From JBCCOW01 sp038749105 (GTDB taxonomy: Bacteria; Planctomycetota; Phycisphaerae; Phycisphaerales; Phycisphaeraceae), in NCBI GenBank assembly GCA_038749105.1, contig JBCDIM010000074.1, positions 1 through 16,428 of the forward strand: 16,428 bases of DNA, read 5' to 3'. This document shows, in pieces, positions 7,352-14,171 of this stretch. The position numbers and the translations under genes were made by a program. Positions within the stretch are counted from its first letter, which is position 1, and each line of letters starts with the position of its first letter. The notes beneath the pieces are model-generated. The model had not been told where the DNA came from and ran no database searches. It worked only from the letters and a program-made list of their open reading frames with translations.

Positions 7352-8365
7352 GTGACCGTCAGCATCGTCATCCCAATGCGCAATGGCGAGCCGTTCATCC
7401 GGCAGACGCTGGATGCCATCCTCACCAAGCCGGCACCCGACCAGCCCGCCATGGACCTCGAAGTCCTCGTCGTCGACGACGGCTCGACCGACGGGTCGGA
7501 ACACACCGTCGCCGAACGCGCCAAAACCGACCCCCGCCTCCGCGTAATCCCCGGCCCATGCCAGGGGATCGCCGCGTCGCTCAACACCGGCATCGAAGCG
7601 GCCGCCGGCGAGTACCTCGTCCGCTGCGACGCCGACGACCTGCTGCCCCCCGAACGCCTCCGCGACCAGGCCGACTACCTCGACCAACACCCCGACGTCC
7701 TCGCGGTCTGCGGCACCTACGCGACCATCGACCGCAAGGGCCGGCTGATCTCCAGCCTCGACACGGGCGTGGACCCCGCCGACATCACCGACGAACTCCA
7801 CCGCGGCCAGACCCGTACGCACTTCGGCACATACATGACCCGCACCACCGCCCTCCGCGAGCTCGGCGGCGCTCGCCCTTACTTCACCGTCGCCGAAGAC
7901 CTCGACCTGCAGCTGCGTCTCGGCACGCTCGGCTCGGTCCACTACCAGCCGATCGACTGCTACCGCTACCGGCTCCACGGCACGTCCATCACCCACACCC
8001 ACCCCTCGCCCCTGCGGGTGTTCCTCACCGAGCAGGCCAAGGCATTCGCCCAGCAACGCGCCGCGACCGGTGCCGACGACCTGATGCGTGGCGAAGCCCC
8101 CGAGGTCCCGGAAGACACGACCCCCGGCATGGGTATCCGGGGCCACACCCAGCGCATGCTCATCGGCGAGGCCTGGCGTCAATTCCGTGCCGGCCAACGC
8201 GGCCGCGGCTTTGCAACCATGTGGCGGGCCACCCTCGCCCACCCGACCCGACCCCGCGGCTGGGTCAGCCTGCTCCAGATCCTGGTCAAGCGGCGACGCT
8301 GCTCGATCCAGCCCCTGACCAAAGACCCCACGGGCCAGCCCACGCCGGAGCCGTCCCATGGATAA
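7352..8365 (+). CDS. GT2-family (GT-A) glycosyltransferase
   Basis: A predicted 337-residue glycosyltransferase with a classic GT2 core. It begins SIVIPMRNGEPFIRQTL (4-20), then LVVDDGSTDGSE (39-50), the segment with ASLNTGIEAAAGEYLVRCDADD (75-96, DxD at 93-95), and the acidic AEDLDLQLRL (181-190) before a Tyr/Arg-rich strand YRYRLHGTSIT (204-214). The C-terminal 120 residues are helical, basic and probably membrane-peripheral. GTG 7352 was chosen because it places the GT2 start strand at residue 3, as is usual. Upstream frame to 7142 is Pro-rich and partly inside the flippase gene. No strong ribosome site is present (only GGA at 7343-7345), so the start is the least certain in the run. The end overlaps the next gene by 8 bases. 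Sugar donor is unknown. Confidence 0.85.
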   Translation: MTVSIVIPMRNGEPFIRQTLDAILTKPAPDQPAMDLEVLVVDDGSTDGSEHTVAERAKTDPRLRVIPGPCQGIAASLNTGIEAAAGEYLVRCDADDLLPPERLRDQADYLDQHPDVLAVCGTYATIDRKGRLISSLDTGVDPADITDELHRGQTRTHFGTYMTRTTALRELGGARPYFTVAEDLDLQLRLGTLGSVHYQPIDCYRYRLHGTSITHTHPSPLRVFLTEQAKAFAQQRAATGADDLMRGEAPEVPEDTTPGMGIRGHTQRMLIGEAWRQFRAGQRGRGFATMWRATLAHPTRPRGWVSLLQILVKRRRCSIQPLTKDPTGQPTPEPSHG

Positions 8366-9575
8366 CCCCACACCCGTTGCAGACCCTGCGCCGCTGCGGA
8401 TCAACCTCGTCCTGCCCAAGGACTCGGTCAGCGGCGGGATCCGCGTGCTGGCGATCTACGCCCAGCGGCTCCGGGAGCGCGGGCACACCGTCACCGTCAT
8501 CGCCCAGCCCCCCCGCCGGTTCAAGCTGCGTGGCCGGATCCAGCATTGGATCAAGCGCGGCTTCAAGCCCCCCCCGAAACAGCCCAGCTACTTCGACGAA
8601 GGGCCCGTCCGGCTCCGCGTGCTCGACAAGGCCCGCCCGGTGGTCGATGCCGACCTGCCCGACGCCGACGTCGTGCTCGCCACCTGGTGGGAGACCGCGC
8701 CGTGGGTCGCCAACCTCTCGCCCAGCAAGGGGCACAAGGCCTACTTCGTCCAGGACTACGGCGCCCCTGGGCAGCCGCTCGAACACCTCGTCGAGACGTG
8801 GAAGCTCCCCCTGCGCCTGATCAGCATCTCCAGCTTCATCAGCGGGCTGATCAAGGAGCACACCGGGCGCGACGCCGACCTGATCACCAACGGCGTCGAC
8901 CTCGACCGCTTCCACGCCCCGCCCCGCACCAAGCAGCCCACACCCACCGTGGGGCTCGTTTACCGGATCGGGCCGAACAAGAACCTTGCGATGACCCTGG
9001 AGGCCCTGCGGCTGGCCCGGCAAGAGCTGCCCGACCTCCGCGTGCTGGGCTTCGGGCCGCGGGCCCCCAAGCAGCACGAGCCAGAGGTCGAACGCGGTGA
9101 CTTTCTTTGGAACGCTTCGGACCAGCAGGTCATTGACCGTTACCGCGCGTGTGATGCCTGGCTGTTCGCGACCAAGCGTGAGGGCTTCGGGTTGCCCGTG
9201 CTTGAGGCGATGGCCTGCCGCACCCCTGTGATCGCAACGCCCGCGGGCGCCGCCCCGGAGCTGCTGGCGGGCGGCGGCGGCTGGATCGTCCCCCACGACG
9301 ACGCCAAGGCGATGGCCCAGCGCATCGTCGAGCTGGCCGGCATGACCAACGATGCCTGGCTGGGCGTCTCAGACGCCGCGCACGCCACCGCCCAGGCCAA
9401 CCACTGGGGCCGGGCGACACAGCGTCTAGAAACGGTCTTGCGTGACACCGCAGCCGGCCGGATGATGCCTTCGGGGCCGGCCGTACCCGTGGCGAACATG
9501 CCGCCCGACCCGTCAACGGATGCCCACGCCACACCACCTGTCCCCCCCACCACACCGGAGACCGCGCCATGCTGA
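8358..9575 (+). CDS. GT4-family (GT-B) glycosyltransferase
   Basis: A predicted 405-residue GT-B enzyme. The N-terminal domain shows the glycine-rich acceptor loop SGGIRVLAIYAQRLRERGH (25-43), ADVVLATWWETA (103-114), and AYFVQDYGAPG (128-138), a form seen in rhamnosyl- and related transferases acting on long polymers. ISISSFISGLIKE (155-167) and LITNGVDLDRF (175-185) link the domains. The donor domain has GLVYRIGPNKNLAMTLEAL (199-217) and the E-x7-E motif in EGFGLPVLE (E275, E283) followed by GGWIVPHDD. The terminal 40 residues are Pro/Thr-rich. ATG 8358 has a GGAG seven bases upstream (8347-8350) and overlaps the previous stop by 8 bases. The end overlaps the next gene (ATGCTGA), also with a GGAG (9557-9560) in place. 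Specificity cannot be read from the sequence. Confidence 0.9.
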   Translation: MDNPTPVADPAPLRINLVLPKDSVSGGIRVLAIYAQRLRERGHTVTVIAQPPRRFKLRGRIQHWIKRGFKPPPKQPSYFDEGPVRLRVLDKARPVVDADLPDADVVLATWWETAPWVANLSPSKGHKAYFVQDYGAPGQPLEHLVETWKLPLRLISISSFISGLIKEHTGRDADLITNGVDLDRFHAPPRTKQPTPTVGLVYRIGPNKNLAMTLEALRLARQELPDLRVLGFGPRAPKQHEPEVERGDFLWNASDQQVIDRYRACDAWLFATKREGFGLPVLEAMACRTPVIATPAGAAPELLAGGGGWIVPHDDAKAMAQRIVELAGMTNDAWLGVSDAAHATAQANHWGRATQRLETVLRDTAAGRMMPSGPAVPVANMPPDPSTDAHATPPVPPTTPETAPC

Positions 9576-11014
9576 CGATCGTCCTGATGTGGGGGTGGAT
9601 CCCCTTCACGCTGCTGTTGTTCATGTTCATGCGGCCGCACCGCGCGATCATCGCGTCGTTCCTGCTGGCTTGGCTGTTCCTGCCCCAGGCCGCCTTCCCC
9701 CTGCCCAACCTGCCCGATTACACGAAGATGACCGCGACCGCCTTCGGGTCGCTCCTGGGGGTGCTGATCTTCGACCGGCAGGCCCGCTGGGCGGCCTACC
9801 GACCGCACTGGGTCGACCTGCCCATGGCGGTATTCTGTATCACCCCGTTCTTCGCGTCGGTGACCAACCAGATCGGACCGCTATTCGGGATCTGGGACGG
9901 CCTGTCGGTCACCCTCAACGCCCTGGTCTTCTGGGGACTGCCCTACCTCATCGGCCGGATCTACCTCTGCCGGCCCGAGGCGATCAAGGACTGCGCGATC
10001 GGGTTGTTCCTCTCCGGCCTCGTCCTGCTGCCCCTGGTCTGGCTCGAGCTCCGTATCAGTCCGCAGCTGCACAATATGCTCTACGGGTTCCACCCCGCCA
10101 AGTTTGAGTTCGCCAAACGCGGCGGCGGCTACCGGCCCGTCGTGTTCATGTCGCACGGCCTCGCCCTGGTCCTCTATCTGGGCATCTGCACCATCTGCGG
10201 CCTCGCCCTGTACCGCAGCAAGAGCTGGACCCGCGTCCCGCGCTGGCTCATCGGCGTCGGGGCGGCACTGCTGCTCGCGACCACCCTCGCCTGCAACTCC
10301 GCCGGCGCCGCCGCACTCATGCTCTTTGCCATCATGATGTGGCTGCTCTACGACTTCACCGGCCGTCGTGCCTTCGTCATTGTCGCGCTCGGCCTGCCCG
10401 TCGCCTACCTCGCCCTCCGCACCTTCGGTGACTGGAAGGGCGACGAGATGATCGCCCTGGCCTTCATGATCGCCGGCGAATATCGCGCCGGGTCGCTCGG
10501 CGTCCGGCTCCACGCCGAGAACCTCAGCCTCTCCAAATACTACGAACGCCCCTTCTTCGGCTGGGGCGGGTGGGGGAACTGGCGTGCCCGCACCCCCTGG
10601 GGCACCTTCGTCACCGCCGACTCCCTCTGGATGATCACGCTGGGCAAGCAGGGCTTCATCGGGCTCGCCGGACTCTTGGGCGCGTTCGTGGTGCCCCTCT
10701 ATACCCTCTTCCGCAGGCTCCCCGCCCAGTCGCCCCGGCTCCCAGGCCCCGGTGCCGCGGTCGGTATCGGCTTCGGCACGCTCATCTTCCTCTACGACAC
10801 ACTCTTCAACGCAATGCTCAACCCGATCATCGTCGCCATGCTCGGGGCACTCGCTGGGCTCGCGCTGCTGTTGCCGCAGCTGCAGGCGGCTAACGCCCGT
10901 AAACGCCTCGCCAGCGCCGCGCGATCGGCTCCACCGGGCACCAACGACCAGACCGAGCCGACCGACCAACCCGACCCGCCGAGCCCGCCCGGAGCCGCCG
11001 CCCCCGCGGCCTGA
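9569..11014 (+). CDS. O-antigen polymerase/ligase-type membrane protein (Wzy/WaaL superfamily)
   Basis: A 481-residue polytopic inner-membrane protein with about 11-12 hydrophobic segments (among them 3-20, 27-45, 55-67, 83-97, 114-132, 142-160, 189-214, 226-262, 268-284, 356-380, 398-410, 420-438). The superfamily's large periplasmic loop is placed around 285-355. It contains GSLGVRLHAENLSLSKYYER (308-327) and PFFGWGGWGNW (328-338), matching the usual R-x-x-x-W/L region followed by a PxxGxG stretch. RPVVFMSHGLAL (189-200) precedes another helix and carries a conserved-type Arg. The family joins repeat units or ligates glycans using undecaprenyl-diphosphate-linked substrates. Position with a Wzx-type flippase favours polymerase, but ligase cannot be excluded. 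The start overlaps the upstream stop and has a good ribosome site. The 40-residue C-terminal tail is Pro/Ala-rich. 45 bases separate it from the next gene. Confidence 0.85.
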   Translation: MLTIVLMWGWIPFTLLLFMFMRPHRAIIASFLLAWLFLPQAAFPLPNLPDYTKMTATAFGSLLGVLIFDRQARWAAYRPHWVDLPMAVFCITPFFASVTNQIGPLFGIWDGLSVTLNALVFWGLPYLIGRIYLCRPEAIKDCAIGLFLSGLVLLPLVWLELRISPQLHNMLYGFHPAKFEFAKRGGGYRPVVFMSHGLALVLYLGICTICGLALYRSKSWTRVPRWLIGVGAALLLATTLACNSAGAAALMLFAIMMWLLYDFTGRRAFVIVALGLPVAYLALRTFGDWKGDEMIALAFMIAGEYRAGSLGVRLHAENLSLSKYYERPFFGWGGWGNWRARTPWGTFVTADSLWMITLGKQGFIGLAGLLGAFVVPLYTLFRRLPAQSPRLPGPGAAVGIGFGTLIFLYDTLFNAMLNPIIVAMLGALAGLALLLPQLQAANARKRLASAARSAPPGTNDQTEPTDQPDPPSPPGAAAPAA

Positions 11015-11059
11015 ACTCCCGCCCGACGCGTCCTGCGCATACGCCTCGAAGCAGCACCC

Positions 11060-12154
11060 ATGCCCGAGCCGACGACCGTCCCCGCCGCCGCACCCCCTCC
11101 GACGACCGACACGCCCAGCGTGACCGTCGTCGTCATCAACTACAAGACCGCGCAGCTCACCATCGATTGCCTCGAATCCCTCGAGCCCGACGCCCAGGCC
11201 GACCCCGGCTTAGGCGTCGTCGTCGTCGACAACGCTTCGGGCGACGACTCGCCGAAGCTCATCGCCCAAGCCATCGCTGACCGCGGTTGGTCGCGCTGGG
11301 CCCAGGTCATCGACGCGGGCCGAAACGGCGGCTTCTCCGCCGGCAACAACACCGGCATGGCTCACCGCCCCGCCCCCTTCTACCTCCTGAGCAACTCCGA
11401 CACCCTCCTCCGCCCCGGCACCGTCCCTGCCCTCCGCCGGGCCCTCGAGCAAGACCCCAGCCTCGGCCTCGTCGGCCCACAGCTCACCTGGCCCGACGGC
11501 TCCCCCCAGGTCTCCAGCTTCCGACAGCACACCCCGATCACCGAGCTGCTCCAGGCCGCCCAGACCGGCCCGCTCACGAACCTCTTCATCAAGCACCGCG
11601 TCGCCGGGCCCGTTAACGATCAACCCATCGCACCGCACTGGGTCAGCTTCGCCTGCGTCATGCTCCGGCACGAGCTGCTCGAGCAGGCCGGCCCGATGGA
11701 CGAGGGGTTCTTCATGTACTACGAAGACGTCGATTACGCCCGACGCGCCCGCGGCGCGGGCTTCACCGTCCGCTACCTGCCCGCGGTCCAGGCCGTCCAC
11801 CTCCGCGGCGGCAGCTCGCCGGTCAAGTCCGCCTCCGCCACCCGTAAGCGACGCCCCGCCTACTACTACGCCGCACGAAACCGCTACTACCGCAACCACT
11901 ACGGGCTCTTGGGCAGCCTCGCCGCCAACGCCCTGTGGTACGCCGGGCGCTGCGTCAGCCTTATCCGCGAAGTCGTTCAGCGTCGGCCCCGAACCACCGT
12001 CGCCCGCGAGGCCGGCGACCTCTGGCTCGGCTTCACCACCGCCGGCCAGCCCCGGCCGACCCCGACCGCCGGGCCCTTCACCGTCTACCCCTGCCCGGCT
12101 CACCCCCGCACCCCCGCCGCCGACTCCCCGCAGCCCGTCGGAGGCGCCGCATGA
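11060..12154 (+). CDS. GT2-family glycosyltransferase, rhamnosyltransferase-like (WbbL/RfbF type)
   Basis: A predicted 364-residue GT-A enzyme. After a Pro/Thr-rich lead of 19 residues it reads SVTVVVINYKTAQLTIDCL (20-38), VVVVDNASGDDS (53-64), GRNGGFSAGNNTGM (87-100), LLSNSDT (109-115, the DxD-equivalent), and FFMYYEDVDYARRARGAGF (217-235). This ordered set (DNAS, GxxGN, NSD, YYEDVD) is characteristic of the GT2 branch containing rhamnosyltransferases such as WbbL, although other sugars are used within it. The C-terminus has a Tyr/Arg-rich helix (AYYYAARNRYYRNH, 267-280) and a Pro-rich tail. ATG 11060 has a weak GAAG eight bases upstream. The end overlaps the next gene as ATGA. It probably adds a deoxyhexose or similar residue to the repeat unit (inferred). 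Confidence 0.88.
   Translation: MPEPTTVPAAAPPPTTDTPSVTVVVINYKTAQLTIDCLESLEPDAQADPGLGVVVVDNASGDDSPKLIAQAIADRGWSRWAQVIDAGRNGGFSAGNNTGMAHRPAPFYLLSNSDTLLRPGTVPALRRALEQDPSLGLVGPQLTWPDGSPQVSSFRQHTPITELLQAAQTGPLTNLFIKHRVAGPVNDQPIAPHWVSFACVMLRHELLEQAGPMDEGFFMYYEDVDYARRARGAGFTVRYLPAVQAVHLRGGSSPVKSASATRKRRPAYYYAARNRYYRNHYGLLGSLAANALWYAGRCVSLIREVVQRRPRTTVAREAGDLWLGFTTAGQPRPTPTAGPFTVYPCPAHPRTPAADSPQPVGGAA
12140..12144 (+). promoter_or_regulatory. Ribosome binding site GGAGG for sulfotransferase B
   Basis: GGAGG ends six bases before ATG 12151, within the final codons of the upstream glycosyltransferase gene. It selects this start from a frame that is open back to 11935. Confidence 0.65.
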
Positions 12155-13098
12155 CCCCTACCCCCCCCGCACCCGCACCCGCACCCGACTTCATCATCAT
12201 CGGGGCCATGAAATCCGCCACCACGACGCTCCACGACCAGCTGGACCAGCAACCGGGCATCTTCTGTTGTGAGCCGAAGGAGCCGTACTTCTTCTCGAAC
12301 GACGAGGTCTTCGCCAAGGGCCAGGCCTGGTACCAGGGCCTGTTCGCTGACGCCGCGCCCGGCGACCTCCGCGGGGAGAGCTCGACCCACTACACCAAGC
12401 TCCCGACCTACCCCCACACGCTCGACCGGCTCGCCGACCACGCCGCGCAACACCCGGGCCTGAAGCTCATCGTCCTCCTCCGGCACCCGATCGATCGGCT
12501 TGTGTCCCAATACATCCACGAATGGTCGCAGGGCCTCACCAAGGCCCCGATCGATCAGGCCATCGGCGAGCTGCCCATCCTCACCGACTACAGCCGGTAC
12601 GCCTTCCAGCTCGAGCCGTTCCTCACCCACCCCGCCTTCGGCCCCGACAAGCTGCTGCCCCTGTTCTTCGACGCCATGCGCGCCCACCCGCAGCAAACCC
12701 TCGAACACGCCTGCCAATTCCTCGGTTACCCCGGCACCCCCGCCTGGCAGGAACAGGACGCCTCCAACGTCTCGTCCCAACGCATGCGCAAGACCTGGTG
12801 GCGACGTGCCTTTGTCGACCCTCCGGTCTTCGGTGCGATCCGCCGGACGCTGGTGCCCCAGGGCCTCCGCGACCGGGTCAAGCGCTCGCTCACCATGCAG
12901 AGCCGCCCCGAGCTCAGCGACGCCGCCCGCCAAGCGCTCACCGAGTGTTTCGACGCCGACCTCGCCCGGCTCGGCGGCTGGCTCGGCCTCGAGCTGACCT
13001 GCGACAACTGGAAGTCCGTCACCCGCGACCAATTCCCCCGTTGGGTCAAGCCGCCGCAGACCGAGGCCTCGCCCCGCACCACCGAGGCGGCCGCGTGA
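12151..13098 (+). CDS. PAPS-dependent sulfotransferase B (carbohydrate type)
   Basis: A 315-residue sulfotransferase with the PAPS loops intact: IIGAMKSATTTL (16-27) binds the 5'-phosphosulfate and LLRHPIDRLVSQY (109-121, with R111 and S119) binds the 3'-phosphate. CCEPKEPYFFSNDEVFAKG (39-57) matches the paralog at 4826-5728 closely, as does WYQGLFA. The two diverge after about residue 130, where acceptor specificity is usually set, so different acceptor positions are likely. The N-terminus starts with a Pro/Ala lead encoded by eight C residues and three GCACCC units. No signal peptide or membrane segment is visible, so action is cytoplasmic. Start chosen from GGAGG and the ATGA overlap. The end overlaps the next gene as GTGA and the protein ends Glu-Ala-Ala-Ala. 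Confidence 0.9.
   Translation: MTPTPPAPAPAPDFIIIGAMKSATTTLHDQLDQQPGIFCCEPKEPYFFSNDEVFAKGQAWYQGLFADAAPGDLRGESSTHYTKLPTYPHTLDRLADHAAQHPGLKLIVLLRHPIDRLVSQYIHEWSQGLTKAPIDQAIGELPILTDYSRYAFQLEPFLTHPAFGPDKLLPLFFDAMRAHPQQTLEHACQFLGYPGTPAWQEQDASNVSSQRMRKTWWRRAFVDPPVFGAIRRTLVPQGLRDRVKRSLTMQSRPELSDAARQALTECFDADLARLGGWLGLELTCDNWKSVTRDQFPRWVKPPQTEASPRTTEAAA
12161..12186 (+). repeat. C8 tract plus three GCACCC units at the start of sulfotransferase B
   Basis: Eight consecutive C (12161-12168) are followed by GCACCC three times (12169-12186), encoding alternating Pro and Ala at residues 5-12. The hexamer changes length without shifting frame; the homopolymer could shift frame by slippage. In such C-rich DNA a tract of eight C is not rare. 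Confidence 0.6.
13084..13098 (+). promoter_or_regulatory. Coupled junction: GAGG site, GTGA overlap
   Basis: GAGG (13084-13087) lies seven bases before GTG 13095, and GTGA joins the start to the stop of sulfotransferase B. The 15-base junction differs at one base from that at 14157-14171. Confidence 0.6.
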
Positions 13099-14171
13099 CG
13101 CCCGGCACCGCCCCCCAGTCCCGGATTGCGGTCATCGCCATCGGGCGCAACGAGGGCCAGCGCCTCGTCGATTGCCTCCGCTCCGCCCTCGACAGCGGGG
13201 CCGACCACGTCGTCTACGTCGACTCCGGCTCCACCGACGGCTCGGTCGACACCGCCCGCCAACTCGGCGTCGAGGTCGTCGAGCTCGACCTCTCGACCCC
13301 CTTCACCGCCGCCCGCGCCCGCAACGAGGGCGTCGCCCGGCTGATCGAACAGCAGCCCGAGACCGCCTTCATCCAGATGATCGACGGCGACTGCACACTC
13401 GATCACGGCTGGCTCGATACGGCCGCGGCCGCGCTGATCGCCGACCCCAAGCTGGCCGTGGTCTGCGGGCGTCGCCGCGAACGCTTCCCCGACGCGGCGG
13501 TCTACAACCGGTTGGCCGACATGGAGTGGGACACGCCGATCGGGCCCGCCCGGTCTTGCGGGGGTGATGCGCTGTTCCGTGTCGAAGCCTTCCAACAAGC
13601 AGGGGGCTACAACCCCTCCGTGATCGCCGGCGAAGAGCCCGAGCTCTGCGTCCGCCTCCGCCGGGCCGGCTGGCTCATCGAACGCCTCGACGCCGAGATG
13701 ACGCTTCATGACGCGGACATGACCCGGTTCAGCCAGTGGTGGAAACGCAACGTCCGGGCCGGCCACGCCTACGCCCAGGGCGCCCACATGCACGGCAAGA
13801 CCGACGGCCACAACGTCAAGCAGGTCCGCAGCATCGCCTTCTGGGGGATCCTCATCCCGCTGGTGATCGTCGGCACCGCGGTGCTCTCGCTGGTGTTCGG
13901 AACCCTGGGGCTTGCCCTGCTCGCCACGATTTGCTCGGGGCTCGGCACGCTCCTCGCCCTGGGATACCCCGTGCTGTTCCTCAAGGTGGCCCGTTACCGC
14001 ACGACCCGCGGCGACGCCTTCAAGCCCAGCCTGGCCTACGGCTTCTTCACCGTGCTGGGCAAGTTCGCCAATGCCCAGGGCTTGCTGCACTACCACCGCA
14101 ACCGCCTGGGCAATCAGCCCGCCCAGATCATCGAGTACAAGGCCCCCGCGGCAAGCGAGGCCGCCGCGTGA
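13095..14171 (+). CDS. Membrane-anchored GT2-family glycosyltransferase
   Basis: A predicted 358-residue GT-A enzyme of an exopolysaccharide branch. It shows IAVIAIGRNEGQRLVDCLRS (11-30), VYVDSGSTDGSVDTA (40-54), PFTAARARNEGVA (69-81), IQMIDGDC (93-100, DxD at 97-99), VVCGRRRERFPDAAVYNRL (122-140), CGGDALFR (155-162) and AGEEPELCVRLRRAGW (178-193, catalytic acidic pair). HDADMTRFSQWWKRNVRAG (205-223) precedes two hydrophobic spans (250-275 and 276-296) that should anchor it in the inner membrane with the active site on the cytoplasmic side. It does not show a clean QxxRW processivity motif, so single-sugar transfer is favoured over a synthase role. GTG 13095 has a GAGG seven bases upstream and a 4-base overlap. 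The end again overlaps its neighbour as GTGA and again reads Glu-Ala-Ala-Ala. Confidence 0.88.
   Translation: MTPGTAPQSRIAVIAIGRNEGQRLVDCLRSALDSGADHVVYVDSGSTDGSVDTARQLGVEVVELDLSTPFTAARARNEGVARLIEQQPETAFIQMIDGDCTLDHGWLDTAAAALIADPKLAVVCGRRRERFPDAAVYNRLADMEWDTPIGPARSCGGDALFRVEAFQQAGGYNPSVIAGEEPELCVRLRRAGWLIERLDAEMTLHDADMTRFSQWWKRNVRAGHAYAQGAHMHGKTDGHNVKQVRSIAFWGILIPLVIVGTAVLSLVFGTLGLALLATICSGLGTLLALGYPVLFLKVARYRTTRGDAFKPSLAYGFFTVLGKFANAQGLLHYHRNRLGNQPAQIIEYKAPAASEAAA
14157..14171 (+). promoter_or_regulatory. Coupled junction: GAGG site, GTGA overlap
   Basis: GAGG (14157-14160) lies seven bases before GTG 14168; GTGA joins the start to the preceding stop. It is nearly identical to the junction at 13084-13098. 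Confidence 0.6.

Noticed and set aside
12726..14096. 456-residue open frame on the - strand
   Set aside because: It is opposite sulfotransferase B and a GT2 gene with all motifs intact; composition is typical of a GC-rich shadow.
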